DNA of 64,000 nucleotides from Sphingobacteriaceae bacterium. Lineage in GTDB: Bacteria > Bacteroidota > Bacteroidia > B-17B0 > Aurantibacillaceae. This document shows, piece after piece, positions 23,867 through 33,040 of the stretch. Numbering within the stretch: position 1 is the first letter of the stretch; the number at the start of each line of letters is the position of its first letter. The stretch covers positions 4,402,001-4,466,000 of the forward strand of contig NVQB01000001.1 in assembly GCA_002319075.1 (NCBI GenBank). The letters run 5' to 3'. Both the position numbers and the translations under genes were made by a program. A model generated the notes under the pieces. It had not been told where the DNA came from. It did no database searches and saw nothing but the letters and a program-made list of their open reading frames with translations.

Positions 23867-25705
23867 ATGAAAGAATTGATATACTCAAAATCTATGATAT
23901 CACTGAGCGAGGAACAAAAAAGCATAATTGCATCTGCCGGAAATATAAAAATAAATGCAGTAGCGGGATCCGGAAAAACAACAACGGTAATTGAATACGC
24001 GAAAACACGCCCCGATAAATCGCTTATACTTTATTTAGCTTTTAATAAATCAGTAAAGTTAGAAGCTGAAGAGAAATTCAGAAACAATGGGCTTCATAAT
24101 GTAAAAGTAGAGACGGCACACTCTTTGGCATATAAACATGTGGTAATTGGAAGCAGGTACAAAGTGCGGCATATGACTTATAAAACCCATGAGATCGCTG
24201 AAATACTTGGACTAAACGGAGGGGGAGAAAAACACGCAGAGTTTGTGCTGGCTAATCACATCTTAAAATTTATTTCCTACTTCTGCAATAGTGACAAAGA
24301 AAGAATAAAGGATCTCAATTATCTGGAAGTTCTTACTGACTTTAACGCCAGAGACTTTGTGAAAAGTTGCTATCGTTACATCGAGATGCAGGCAGAAAAA
24401 TTATTTCAAAAAATGGAACTTGCAGAAATTGAAGTCACACATGATTTTTATCTCAAGAAATTTCAATTGACCAGGCCGCAGTTAAAGTATGACTACATAC
24501 TTTTTGATGAAGGCCAGGATGCTTCTGCAGCTGTTCTTGATGTGTTTTTGAAACAAGCCGGTACAAAAGTGATAGTGGGCGATACACATCAGCAAATTTA
24601 TGGCTGGCGTTATGCTATAAACTCTCTTGAAAAAGTAAATTTTCAGACCTTCCATTTATCCACCAGCTTTCGTTTTGGTAAAGACATAGCGCATCTGGCA
24701 AATCGTGTACTGGGTTGGAAAAATTATTTCAGGGCTCAGGAGAACATAGTTATAAACGGTGGGGGACAAACAACGGGTCTTAAAATAAAAGCGATTATTG
24801 CGCGAACAAACCTGGGATTACTTTTAGAAGCCATTAGTTTTATCACCAAAAAAGAACATGGCACAAGTATTTATTTTGAGGGAAATATAAATTCATACAC
24901 CTACGCAGAAGATGGAGCTTCATTGTATGATGTGCTCCATCTTTACAATAGAAAGCGCGGTGCTATAAAAGATAAAATAATTCGCACCATGCGAAATCTT
25001 GACGAGCTGGAAGAGTATATTGAAAAAACAGAGGATGCTCAGTTGGGCATAATGGTTGAAATTGTAAAAGAATATGGTAACGCAATTCCCGGGCTAATCA
25101 GAGACCTGAAATCCCGCCATGTACAAGGAGATGAAAAGCAGAAAGCAGAATGGATCTTTTCTACCGTGCATCGCTGCAAAGGCATGGAGTATGACGAAAT
25201 TTACCTGGCGCCTGATTTTATTACCGAAAAAAAAGTAATAGACGCGTCGAAAAAGTTGCGGGAGGAAAATGCAAAAGCAAAATTGCTTGAAGAAATAAAT
25301 CTTTTATACGTGGCTTTAACCAGAACAAAACATCTTTTACACATTCACGCTAAAACTTTGCCGGAAGATTTCCCTGCTTCTAAAACTATTTGCGTAATAA
25401 AAGAAGAGGTATCGGAAGATGCAAAAGTAGGTCCCGTCGGCGACAAGTTATCGAATACTGCTCTGGATCCGGATTCTGCTATTCTTCTGGAGGCTTCTCC
25501 AACAAAAGAAAAAGCATACAACGTGGAAAAGATGCGTGAAACATATAAAGGTGCATACAGTCCATGGACAGAGGCCTTGGATAAAGAACTAGAAACTTTG
25601 ATGATGAACTTGTCTGTAAAAAAATTGGCGCTGCATTTTGGCCGGACGGAAGGTTCGATTAGGTCGCGGATAAAGAAGTTGGAGAAAACAAGTTTATGTA
25701 AGTAA
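23867..25705 (+). CDS. UvrD/REP superfamily I helicase, FBH1-like, with C-terminal DNA-binding motif
   Basis: 612 residues from ATG 23867; an ATG at 23840 overlaps radC and is less likely. Motif I AVAGSGKTT lies at ~31-39, motif II as FDEGQD (Asp-Glu-Gly-Gln-Asp, near 215), motif III GDTHQQIYGWRYA near 235, and late motifs STVHRCKGMEYDEIYL and LLYVALTRTKHLLH near 430-490. The order and DEGQD form resemble FBH1-type helicases that dismantle recombination intermediates. The last ~45 residues (PWTEALDKELETLM...KKLALHFGRTEGSIRSRIKKL) form a Myb-like or GcrA-like helix-turn-helix, an uncommon tail on a helicase. Confidence 0.82.
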   Translation: MKELIYSKSMISLSEEQKSIIASAGNIKINAVAGSGKTTTVIEYAKTRPDKSLILYLAFNKSVKLEAEEKFRNNGLHNVKVETAHSLAYKHVVIGSRYKVRHMTYKTHEIAEILGLNGGGEKHAEFVLANHILKFISYFCNSDKERIKDLNYLEVLTDFNARDFVKSCYRYIEMQAEKLFQKMELAEIEVTHDFYLKKFQLTRPQLKYDYILFDEGQDASAAVLDVFLKQAGTKVIVGDTHQQIYGWRYAINSLEKVNFQTFHLSTSFRFGKDIAHLANRVLGWKNYFRAQENIVINGGGQTTGLKIKAIIARTNLGLLLEAISFITKKEHGTSIYFEGNINSYTYAEDGASLYDVLHLYNRKRGAIKDKIIRTMRNLDELEEYIEKTEDAQLGIMVEIVKEYGNAIPGLIRDLKSRHVQGDEKQKAEWIFSTVHRCKGMEYDEIYLAPDFITEKKVIDASKKLREENAKAKLLEEINLLYVALTRTKHLLHIHAKTLPEDFPASKTICVIKEEVSEDAKVGPVGDKLSNTALDPDSAILLEASPTKEKAYNVEKMRETYKGAYSPWTEALDKELETLMMNLSVKKLALHFGRTEGSIRSRIKKLEKTSLCK

Positions 25706-25716
25706 TACTAAGTTTT

Positions 25717-26086
25717 ATGAAGTATGATAAATACATAGTTAGTGTTGATTCAAAATTTCTTTTTTTTCAGTTTAAAAGTGTTGGTCACAGAGGAGAAATA
25801 ATTAAACAAGTAGAGTTCAGCGAGACGAGTTTGCCAGGATATAATAATCTTGGTTTCGGGGATAGGCGAAATTGACGGTACGGTTAATTCTGATAATGGT
25901 GATTTAAGAAAAGTTGTTTCAACAGTTGTGTCTATCGTTCATGTATTTACAAATCAATTTCCTGAGGCCCGGATATTCTTTAAAGGAAGTAATGAAATAA
26001 GGACACGACTATATAGAATCGTAATAACTAACAATCTGGTGGAATTAGAAGACGATTTTATCCTCTTTGGATTGAAAGGGGAATAG
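25717..26086 (+). pseudogene. DUF6934-type gene broken by a frameshift
   Basis: The 5' part (ATG 25717, stop 25875) encodes MKYDKYIVSVDSKFLFF...YNNLGFGDRRN, and the 3' part in another frame (to 26086) continues GEIDGTVNSDNGDLRKVVSTVVSIVHVF...RTRLYRIVITNN. Together they match the shape I recall for DUF6934 proteins (about 140 residues: NLxFGD, then GEIDD, NNGD, ARTRLYRMGI). The frame changes near 25858-25870, within TTTCGGGGATAGG. It may be a genuine inactivation, programmed shift or sequencing error. The small ORF at 26157 that often accompanies this family is still intact. Confidence 0.65.
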
Positions 26087-26156
26087 TGGCTCGTATTTAG
26101 TAAAGGGATAGAGTTTGAAGCGTTTTTATTTCAAAAAAAACATGTAAATTTAAAGT

Positions 26157-26318
26157 ATGAAAACCTCCGTTAAAAAACTTAGAAAATCAAAGATTGTCAT
26201 TGAAATTTTAAAAGATTTGGAGAGAGACGAAAATGTTGTATTATTTCCTGAAAAACTAAAGGAAGCTAACGAAATACTTAGTAGAGGGGAACTTCTGAAT
26301 ACAAATAATAAGATCTGA
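26157..26318 (+). CDS. 53-residue small protein, putative partner of DUF6934
   Basis: Reads MKTSVKKLRKSKIVIEIL, then KDLERDENVVLFPEKLKEANEILS. It is basic at the N-terminus and has an amphipathic centre. I recall similar 50-60 residue ORFs with the wording KDENVVxFPEKL placed after DUF6934 genes in Bacteroidota, which suggests a conserved two-gene module; whether it is toxin-antitoxin-like is unknown. TAAATTTA lies directly upstream and may be a -7 box. It ends 38 bp before wecB. Confidence 0.55.
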   Translation: MKTSVKKLRKSKIVIEILKDLERDENVVLFPEKLKEANEILSRGELLNTNNKI

Positions 26319-26356
26319 ACAAATAAACGAGGACTTTCTTTTTTCACTTTATCTTT

Positions 26357-27508
26357 ATGTTAACAATTGTCACCATCATAGGCGCACGTCCGCAAATTAT
26401 TAAAGCTGCTGCACTAAGCCGCGCTATCAAAACAAAATTCAGTACAGAAATTAAAGAGATTATAGTTCATACGGGCCAGCATTACGATGCCAACATGAGC
26501 CAGGTATTTTTCGATGAACTGGGAATTCCCACACCGGATTACAATTTGAACGTAGGAAGTGGAAGTCATGGTAAACAAACAGCTACAATGCTTGCTGGCA
26601 TTGAAGAAATTCTTTTAAAAGAAAAACCTAATGCCATTGTACTTTACGGAGATACGAATTCTACTTTGGCGGGCGGAATTGCGGCCAGTAAAATTCACGT
26701 TCCTGTGGTGCATATCGAAGCGGGACTGAGATCTTTTAGCAAAGCCATGCCGGAAGAAGTGAACCGTATTATGTGCGATCACGTCAGTACACTTTTATTT
26801 TCCCCCACTAAAACCGGTTTTGAAAATTTGGTGCGCGAAGGCTTTAATAAAGATGCGCAAGCGCCTTTCTCTGCTGATAATCCTAAAATCTATCACTGCG
26901 GCGATGTGATGTATGATAACAGTTTGTTTTTTAGCGAAGTTTCAGAAAATAAAACAGACATCATTCAGAAATTAAAGCTTGAAAAAAATAAATTTATTCT
27001 TGCTACAATTCATCGTAACAACAATACCGACGAGCCTGAAAGATTAAATGCGCTTTTTAGATCTTTACAGGACATTTCTGTAAAGCATGATTTGGAAGTA
27101 GTACTTCCTTTACATCCGCGGACTTCCAAATTATTGGAAACCAACCTCGATAAAACTTTGTACGCGCAAATTCAATCCAATTCGAAATTCAGAATTATTG
27201 AACCGGCCTCTTTTTTAGAAATGGTAGCGCTGGAAAAAAATTGTAAACTTGTTATGACCGACAGTGGCGGTGTTCAAAAAGAAGCCTTTTATTTTGAGAA
27301 ACCCTGTGTGATCTTGCGTCCCGAAACGGAGTGGGTAGAACTCGTAGAATGTGGTGCGGCTATTGTGGCGGATGCAGACGAGAAAAGGATTAAAGAGGCT
27401 TTCGAAAAATTAACTTCAAAAACAGATTTAAAATTTCCAAAGTTGTACGGTGATGGAAAAGCTGCAGAGTTTATTTGCGGGGAGTTTGTGAAGAATCTTG
27501 CGAGCTAG
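26357..27508 (+). CDS. wecB: UDP-N-acetylglucosamine 2-epimerase, non-hydrolysing
   Basis: 383 residues, the usual WecB length. Clear signatures: IVTIIGARPQIIKAA at the N-terminus, HTGQHYDANMSQVFF, YGDTNSTLAG (about 95-104), HIEAGLRSF with the conserved acidic and Arg residues, PEEVNRIMCDH, and MTDSGGVQKEAFYF (about 295-308). The cytosolic enzyme interconverts UDP-GlcNAc and UDP-ManNAc. It stands alone here, but its product would fit the WecG/TagA-type transferase at the end of the window and WecA at 12376. ATG start; the TATCTTTA directly before the ATG is too close to be its promoter box. Confidence 0.92.
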   Translation: MLTIVTIIGARPQIIKAAALSRAIKTKFSTEIKEIIVHTGQHYDANMSQVFFDELGIPTPDYNLNVGSGSHGKQTATMLAGIEEILLKEKPNAIVLYGDTNSTLAGGIAASKIHVPVVHIEAGLRSFSKAMPEEVNRIMCDHVSTLLFSPTKTGFENLVREGFNKDAQAPFSADNPKIYHCGDVMYDNSLFFSEVSENKTDIIQKLKLEKNKFILATIHRNNNTDEPERLNALFRSLQDISVKHDLEVVLPLHPRTSKLLETNLDKTLYAQIQSNSKFRIIEPASFLEMVALEKNCKLVMTDSGGVQKEAFYFEKPCVILRPETEWVELVECGAAIVADADEKRIKEAFEKLTSKTDLKFPKLYGDGKAAEFICGEFVKNLAS

Positions 27509-27533
27509 TGTGCCCGGAATTTCAAAATCCTAA

Positions 27534-28253
27534 CTACCGCGTCAAAATGATGTAATCTTTCAAAAGCGTTTTTAGAAAAGCCTGGTTGTCTTTTGGTGCT
27601 TTAAGATTTAATTCTTTTACCATTTTATCGGTCAATAAAGTTAAAGCTTCATCGTGCGCCGGGTTATTAACCGTTAGTTTTTTGCTGAGTGTTTCCTTTA
27701 CAATTAACATGGCTTCTTCCGACATTTTTGCCACTTGCGGATAAGTTACTTTATGATCTTTTGTTTTGTAAAGCTTTAAGAGTGTATCCAGTGCCATGCG
27801 CTCACTTTTGCCCACATTTACAACTACTGTATTGGCCAATAAATCGCCTAAACGTTGGTTGTATTTGGAAGAAATGGCGCTCAATACAGCTACACCCCCT
27901 ATAGAAAAATAAATGTCAAGTGCCCTGAAAATCCAACGCATCAAATAGTCTAAAAAAGTTGCCTGCTCTCCATCCATGCGTATAACCCTTAGCTTGAGAA
28001 CGCGTTTTCCGAACGATTGTCCATTATTAAGTTGCTCAAAACCAAGACTGTAAAGTAAAACAAAGGGCAAAACGAAAAAGTATAGCAGGTAATCTACCTC
28101 CATACCGATCAGACCTTGAATACCAAATATTAAAAGGGTTACCAGGCCCATCAAAATTAAATCGAGGGCTAATGCAAGAGCACGTTCCCACGGATTTGCA
28201 AGGCCATATTGGATAGTAACATTTTGTGAGGTGGTTATTTCAATATTCTTCAA
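27534..28253 (-). CDS. RDD family membrane protein
   Basis: 239 residues. Two to three membrane helices (about 28-45, 50-75, 105-130) form an RDD domain: ALALDLILMGLVTLLIFG, GQSFGKRVLKLRVIRMDG and NQRLGDLLANTVVV are the family's typical blocks, although the name-giving Arg-Asp-Asp is relaxed. The C-terminal ~80 residues are soluble and helical. RDD proteins are integral membrane proteins of poorly known role, sometimes acting as ion or small-molecule transporters. TTG start at 28253 (no ATG fits). It is divergent from the SpoIIM gene at 28287 with only 33 bp between, and the two families co-occur in this block. Confidence 0.85.
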   Translation of the reverse strand: MKNIEITTSQNVTIQYGLANPWERALALALDLILMGLVTLLIFGIQGLIGMEVDYLLYFFVLPFVLLYSLGFEQLNNGQSFGKRVLKLRVIRMDGEQATFLDYLMRWIFRALDIYFSIGGVAVLSAISSKYNQRLGDLLANTVVVNVGKSERMALDTLLKLYKTKDHKVTYPQVAKMSEEAMLIVKETLSKKLTVNNPAHDEALTLLTDKMVKELNLKAPKDNQAFLKTLLKDYIILTR

Positions 28254-28286
28254 TTTTTATGTAATTTGGGACGTTCACATTACCCA

Positions 28287-30110
28287 ATGAAGGAGTCCGA
28301 ATTTATTGAGCAAAATAAGGAAAAATGGCTGGAGTTTGAAAATAATCTCCAGAAAAATGATGTTGATCCCGCAAAGACCAGCAAACTTTTCGTTCAGATT
28401 ACTGACGATCTTTCTTACGCGCGCACGTTTTATAAGAGCCGCTCCGTTAAACTTTATTTAAATGGCACCGCCAAATTATTATTCAACGATTTAAATAAAT
28501 CACAAAAGAAAGGATCTGCTGCTTTCATAAAGTTTTGGAAAACCGATCTTCCACTAACTATGTACCATTCGCGCAGAGCCATGCTGATCTCTTTCCTGGT
28601 TTTTGTAGCTTGTTTTATTCTTGGAGTGGTAACAAGCATCCAGGATAAAGAGTTTGCAGCTTCAATTTTAAGTAAAGATTATGTAAACATGACCAATGAA
28701 AACATTGCGAAGGGCGATGCCATGGGCGTTTACAAAAGAGATAGTGAGATGAAAACCTTTCTTCCTATTCTTTACAATAATTTAAAAGTAGATTTCCTTA
28801 CTTTTTTCTCCGGCATTTTTATGGCCATAGGTTCTTTGGTAATAATGGTAGTAAATGGGGTAATGGTAGGTGTTTTTCAATATTTTTTTATCGAGAAAGG
28901 GTTGTTTTGGGAATCTTTTTTAGGAATCTGGACGCATGGGTCTCTGGAGATTCCGGCAATCATTCTGAGTGGTGGTGCAGGACTGACGCTCGGACGAGGT
29001 CTTTTATTTCCCGGAACACATTCACGCTTCCAGGCTTTTAAATTAAGTGGCATGAATGGCCTCAAAATAATTATAGGAGTTGCACCACTTACTTTGTTGG
29101 CGGCTTTTATAGAAGGTTTTTTAACCCGTCATACAGATATTCCCGATCTCATCCGTTTTGTTTTTATTTTAATTGCATTTTCATTCGTACTTATTTATTT
29201 TTTCATATACCCCCGCAGGGTGGCTAAGTCTCAAAAGGATGAAACTACAGAAACAAAAAGCCTCATTTACAAAGCACCTGTAGTCTTTGATCCTTCCGAA
29301 ATATATACGGGCGCTAAAATTCTGACCGAGACTTTCCGTTTATTGTTTAGTTATTTTGCTTTCTTTGGACGTTATATTCTTTTGTTCTCTTTGCTCTGCG
29401 CCTTTCTTGTAGCCAGTAATCCTTTAAATCTTTTTCATTTTTTTGAAGATTATAGTTTTGCTATGACTAACTTTTTTGATTACGACGAGTTCCCTTTTCT
29501 TGGAGTAGCCTCACTTCTCATTTTTGGAATCACTATTACAGCCTCTCTTATTTATCTTAAAAATAAATTAAAACCGAAAGAGAAGGATGGGTCTGCTTCT
29601 CAAACGCAGGTCTCCTTAAAATTAGTTGCTTCGGTTTTTTTGAGTCTTGCTCTATATGTCTTTATTATTTTCACAGATATTGATTTTACTTTTACACTGG
29701 CGCAAATTTTCTTTCCTTTTATAATCTTTATTTGCTGTGTTTCTAATTACGAAGACATAACTGTGTTGGAAGCTATACAGCGAACCCCGACACTGCTGGC
29801 TGGTTCCTGGTCAAAATTTCTCTCGTCGGCAGTGGTGTTTTTTATTCTGAGTATGATCCTTTATTCAACAGCTATGTATGGATTAAAACTCTTATTTATT
29901 CAAGACGCTTTGGTCTGGATTTTGACAGACGATGAAACCACAGCCGAGAAAATTTCTATGGGACTTCTGGCATTTCAAAGCTTTTTTAGCTTCCTGTTAT
30001 ATAGTTCATTATCTGTCATTTCAAATAGTCTTTTATATTTCACCGTAAAAGAAACACAGTCGGCCGAACACCTTATTAAAAAAATTAAAACCATAAGCCT
30101 GCAAAAATGA
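28287..30110 (+). CDS. SpoIIM/DUF95-type polytopic membrane protein
   Basis: 607 residues. A soluble N-terminus (about 1-95) with a helical SpoIIM-like start (ESEFIEQNKEKWLEFENNL...DLSYARTFY) precedes a first helix at ~98-115 and the DUF95 region (NLKVDFLTFFSGIFMAIGSLVIMVVNGVMVG, then GIWTHGSLEIPAIILSGGAGL near 215-240). A second membrane half (about 350-600) has about six more helices. In Bacillus, SpoIIM helps localise peptidoglycan hydrolases in engulfment; no sporulation is implied here. An upstream TTG would add seven residues but overlaps the intergenic box. Overlaps the DUF4129 gene by 4 nt. Confidence 0.82.
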   Translation: MKESEFIEQNKEKWLEFENNLQKNDVDPAKTSKLFVQITDDLSYARTFYKSRSVKLYLNGTAKLLFNDLNKSQKKGSAAFIKFWKTDLPLTMYHSRRAMLISFLVFVACFILGVVTSIQDKEFAASILSKDYVNMTNENIAKGDAMGVYKRDSEMKTFLPILYNNLKVDFLTFFSGIFMAIGSLVIMVVNGVMVGVFQYFFIEKGLFWESFLGIWTHGSLEIPAIILSGGAGLTLGRGLLFPGTHSRFQAFKLSGMNGLKIIIGVAPLTLLAAFIEGFLTRHTDIPDLIRFVFILIAFSFVLIYFFIYPRRVAKSQKDETTETKSLIYKAPVVFDPSEIYTGAKILTETFRLLFSYFAFFGRYILLFSLLCAFLVASNPLNLFHFFEDYSFAMTNFFDYDEFPFLGVASLLIFGITITASLIYLKNKLKPKEKDGSASQTQVSLKLVASVFLSLALYVFIIFTDIDFTFTLAQIFFPFIIFICCVSNYEDITVLEAIQRTPTLLAGSWSKFLSSAVVFFILSMILYSTAMYGLKLLFIQDALVWILTDDETTAEKISMGLLAFQSFFSFLLYSSLSVISNSLLYFTVKETQSAEHLIKKIKTISLQK

Positions 30111-30772
30111 AGTTTTACAGATGGATCTTAATTTTTAGTATGGCTGTTCTATCCCTTCAACTGGATGCTCAAAAGGATGCAGCAACACCAATAAGTCAAG
30201 AGGAATGGAAAGAGATGTCTGATGGTGTAGACTATACCGAGACTTATAAAGAACAGGAGCAAAATAAGAAGAATGAACAGGTTAAAACAAGCGACTTTAA
30301 AACTGATTTTCGCTTTGGAGCTTTTAACTATATTTTTTACATCGTGGTATTTGTTGTTATAGGTCTTTTGATCTATTGGATCTTCAGGAATTTAGGTTCC
30401 AATAAAGAAGTGAAACCACTCACGGTAACCATTGATTCCATGACTCATATTGAAGAACATATTCATGAGGTAAATCTTGAAGCTTTGTTAAACGAGGCCG
30501 TATTAGCAAAAAATTACAGGATAGCGCTACGACTCAATTTTCTTATTGTCATAAAACTACTTTCGCAAAGAGATAAAATAAACTGGGCTAAAGAAAAAAC
30601 TAACTGGGAATACCATTCCGAGTTAAAAGAAACGGTTTTAGCTGACCAGTTTAAAGAGATCATTAAAAGTTTTGAAATCTTCTGGTACGGAGAGCACCTG
30701 TTAACTGAATTAGATTATCATAACACGGAACCTGCTTACAAGGCTCTGCAAAACCAACTGAAGACAAGATGA
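30107..30772 (+). CDS. DUF4129-domain membrane protein
   Basis: 221 residues. A signal peptide (about 1-20, ending SLQLDAQKD), an acidic periplasmic linker, one membrane helix (about 78-98; YIFYIVVFVVIGLLIYWIF) and a cytosolic C-terminal domain with EALLNEAVLAKNYRIALRLNFLIVIKLLSQR and FWYGEHLLTELDYH, the DUF4129 pattern (often found fused to transglutaminase-like proteins). It starts within the stop of the SpoIIM gene (ATGA) and itself overlaps the DUF4350 gene (ATGA), so translation of the block is coupled. Its exact role is unknown. Confidence 0.8.
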   Translation: MKFYRWILIFSMAVLSLQLDAQKDAATPISQEEWKEMSDGVDYTETYKEQEQNKKNEQVKTSDFKTDFRFGAFNYIFYIVVFVVIGLLIYWIFRNLGSNKEVKPLTVTIDSMTHIEEHIHEVNLEALLNEAVLAKNYRIALRLNFLIVIKLLSQRDKINWAKEKTNWEYHSELKETVLADQFKEIIKSFEIFWYGEHLLTELDYHNTEPAYKALQNQLKTR

Positions 30773-31995
30773 GCAGAAGCCTGATAGTTTTTAGTTTGCT
30801 CATAGCGCTGCTTATAGGAGTGTTCATTTACTATAAGAATGCTTACTTTCCAAAGTACAATTGGACACCCGATTACAAAATAAATAGTGAACAACCATAT
30901 GGACTAAAATTAGCCTACACAACGATTAAAAATAACCATTCAACAACCATCATTTACAATCAATCCTATCATTTGCTTGACACAAATAGTTCTAACAGTA
31001 ATCTTGTTTTTATTGGGGACGACTTTTACATTGATTCTGTCGCCGCCTCCAGCCTCATAAAATACGTGGAGAAGGGAAATAATGTTTTAATCTCGAGTAA
31101 TTATAGTCCCCTGGAGATTTTGCGCAATTTTATTCCACTACACGATACCATTTATGGTTTCGGGGGAAGAATGGATAGTTTGATAAGTCTTGATTTTAGG
31201 GGCGATTCGGTTCCTTTTAAAAAGAAAATAGATTTCCATTATCAGTATTTGAAAGATACTGCAAGTACTTACTGGAGTTACTACGGAAGCAACTATTACA
31301 AGGATACCTTAAGTACATACGATTTTGAACCTATTTCTTTTTTAAATGATTCAAACCTCAATGCCTTTTATGTGCGTTGCGGAAAAGGAAAATTTATTCT
31401 ACACGCGAATCCAGTGTTATTTACCAATTATTACATGGTTGGACAGAATGGTTTTGAGCATGCAAATAACATGCTTTCGAAATTGCATAAGGGCCCTGTG
31501 TATTGGGATGATCATACCTCTGTTCAATCAAATAGCAGTCGTAGCGCCCATGTTAATCCTCTGAAATTTTTATTTTCGCATCCCCATTTAAAGTGGGCCT
31601 GGTATTTATTTTTAATTACCATTGTTTTATACCTTGTTTTCCGTTCAAAGAGAGAACAGCGCATAATTCCTTTAATGCCCGTAAATACAAATGCTTCTGT
31701 GGAATATACAAAAGCTATTGGCACGCTTTATTTTCAAAGCAAGGGGCACACACATATTGCAAACGAAATGTATATTCTTTTTTTATCAGAGATTCGCACC
31801 CGCTACAATCTTTCTACCGACATGGCTGAACTCGATCTGGTAGAACTATTAAGTATACGTTCGGGTATAGACAAATCTGTTTTATATAATTTGTTTAAAC
31901 AGTTTAAATTTATTCGTTCCAGTGAGGACGCAAGTGCTGATGATTTAATAAATCTTCATAACGCTATAGAAAATTACAATAAAAAACGAAAATAA
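30769..31995 (+). CDS. DUF4350-domain membrane protein
   Basis: 408 residues. An N-terminal membrane helix (about 4-22), an extracytoplasmic DUF4350 domain (about 40-270; NSEQPYGLKLAYTTIK at its start and GNNVLISSNYSPLEIL near 103-118), a second helix (about 280-298; AWYLFLITIVLYLVF) and a cytosolic helical tail (about 300-405). The fold is related to glutamine amidotransferase-like domains of the kind found in ABC-associated GldG proteins. Found beside DUF4129, MoxR and DUF58 genes in many Bacteroidota. Overlaps the preceding gene by 4 nt; MoxR follows after 1 nt. Confidence 0.78.
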   Translation: MSRSLIVFSLLIALLIGVFIYYKNAYFPKYNWTPDYKINSEQPYGLKLAYTTIKNNHSTTIIYNQSYHLLDTNSSNSNLVFIGDDFYIDSVAASSLIKYVEKGNNVLISSNYSPLEILRNFIPLHDTIYGFGGRMDSLISLDFRGDSVPFKKKIDFHYQYLKDTASTYWSYYGSNYYKDTLSTYDFEPISFLNDSNLNAFYVRCGKGKFILHANPVLFTNYYMVGQNGFEHANNMLSKLHKGPVYWDDHTSVQSNSSRSAHVNPLKFLFSHPHLKWAWYLFLITIVLYLVFRSKREQRIIPLMPVNTNASVEYTKAIGTLYFQSKGHTHIANEMYILFLSEIRTRYNLSTDMAELDLVELLSIRSGIDKSVLYNLFKQFKFIRSSEDASADDLINLHNAIENYNKKRK

Positions 31996-31996
31996 T

Positions 31997-33040
31997 ATGA
32001 GTATAGAAAATCCATCGTCGGAAGAAAATACACCGGAAAAAGTTGAAATACAGCAGTCAGATTCTTCCGCAGTGCCGATACCTGAGAAACTGGATATAGA
32101 ATTTGTGCATTCTATTTACGAAAAAACAAAAAGAGAAATTCACAAAGTGATTATTGGCAACGATGATCTCATTCAGCTTATTCTTGCTGCTATGTTTAGC
32201 GGGGGTCATATTCTTTTAGAAGGTGTGCCGGGTGTTGCCAAGACTATGATGGCCAAATTAATTTCGCAGTGTTTGCATATCGATTTTAAACGTATTCAGT
32301 TTACTCCCGATTTATTGCCTTCCGATTTAATTGGTGTGACGTTGTTTAACATGCAAAAAACAGAATTCACCTTTAAAAAAGGACCTATTTTTTCGAATCT
32401 TGTTTTAATTGATGAAATTAATCGCTCGCCGGCAAAGACACAGGCAGCTTTATTTGAAGCGATGGAAGAAAAACAAGTTACTGTTGACGGCGAAACTTAT
32501 CCTTTAGGCGTTCCCTTCTTTGTAATAGGTACTCAAAATCCAATAGAGCAGGAGGGAACCTATAAGTTACCAGAGGCGCAACTCGACAGGTTTTTATTTA
32601 AATTGCACGTTGATTATCCTGATCTTAACAATGAAGTCGCTATCCTGCAACGTTTTAAAGGCGATTTCCAGCAGAAAAAAACAGAGACTGTAAATTCAGT
32701 GGTGCACGCGCACGATATTGAAAAGTGTCTTTCTATTATTGAGAAGGTGCATATTAAGGATGAACTCATTACTTATATAGCAACCATTGTTCACCAAACG
32801 CGTAATAATGGAAATTTATTTATAGGAGCTTCGCCGCGTGCCTCAATGGCCATTCTTAAAACTTCTAAAGCAATTGCCGCCTTAAAAGGAAGAGATTTTG
32901 TAACGCCTGATGATATTCAATTAGTGTGTTATCCTGTATTAAGTCACCGCATTATTTTATCACCCGAAAAAGAAATGGAAGGAATAACTATTCAGCATGT
33001 TATTCGTGAAATGATTAAAGAGATTGAAGTGCCGAGATAA
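31997..33040 (+). CDS. MoxR family AAA+ ATPase
   Basis: 347 residues. Walker A GVPGVAKTMMAKL (about 75-87), Walker B LVLIDEINRSPAKTQAALFE (about 134-153), sensor 1 FVIGTQNPIEQEGTY and a C-terminal lid with GASPRASMAI (about 275-284) make a complete MoxR ATPase. MoxR proteins act as chaperones that help assemble or activate multi-protein or metal-containing complexes together with von Willebrand factor A proteins such as the DUF58 protein next to it. The stop and the DUF58 start overlap by 1 nt (TAATG). Confidence 0.93.
   Translation: MSIENPSSEENTPEKVEIQQSDSSAVPIPEKLDIEFVHSIYEKTKREIHKVIIGNDDLIQLILAAMFSGGHILLEGVPGVAKTMMAKLISQCLHIDFKRIQFTPDLLPSDLIGVTLFNMQKTEFTFKKGPIFSNLVLIDEINRSPAKTQAALFEAMEEKQVTVDGETYPLGVPFFVIGTQNPIEQEGTYKLPEAQLDRFLFKLHVDYPDLNNEVAILQRFKGDFQQKKTETVNSVVHAHDIEKCLSIIEKVHIKDELITYIATIVHQTRNNGNLFIGASPRASMAILKTSKAIAALKGRDFVTPDDIQLVCYPVLSHRIILSPEKEMEGITIQHVIREMIKEIEVPR

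Noticed and set aside
26350-26359. TATCTTTA as a promoter box for wecB
   Set aside because: It runs into the ATG, so transcription would start inside the gene; the N-terminus of the protein is well conserved and needs this ATG.
28287-30110. Sporulation function from the SpoIIM similarity
   Set aside because: The DUF95 family is widespread in non-sporulating bacteria, and no other sporulation genes are present.
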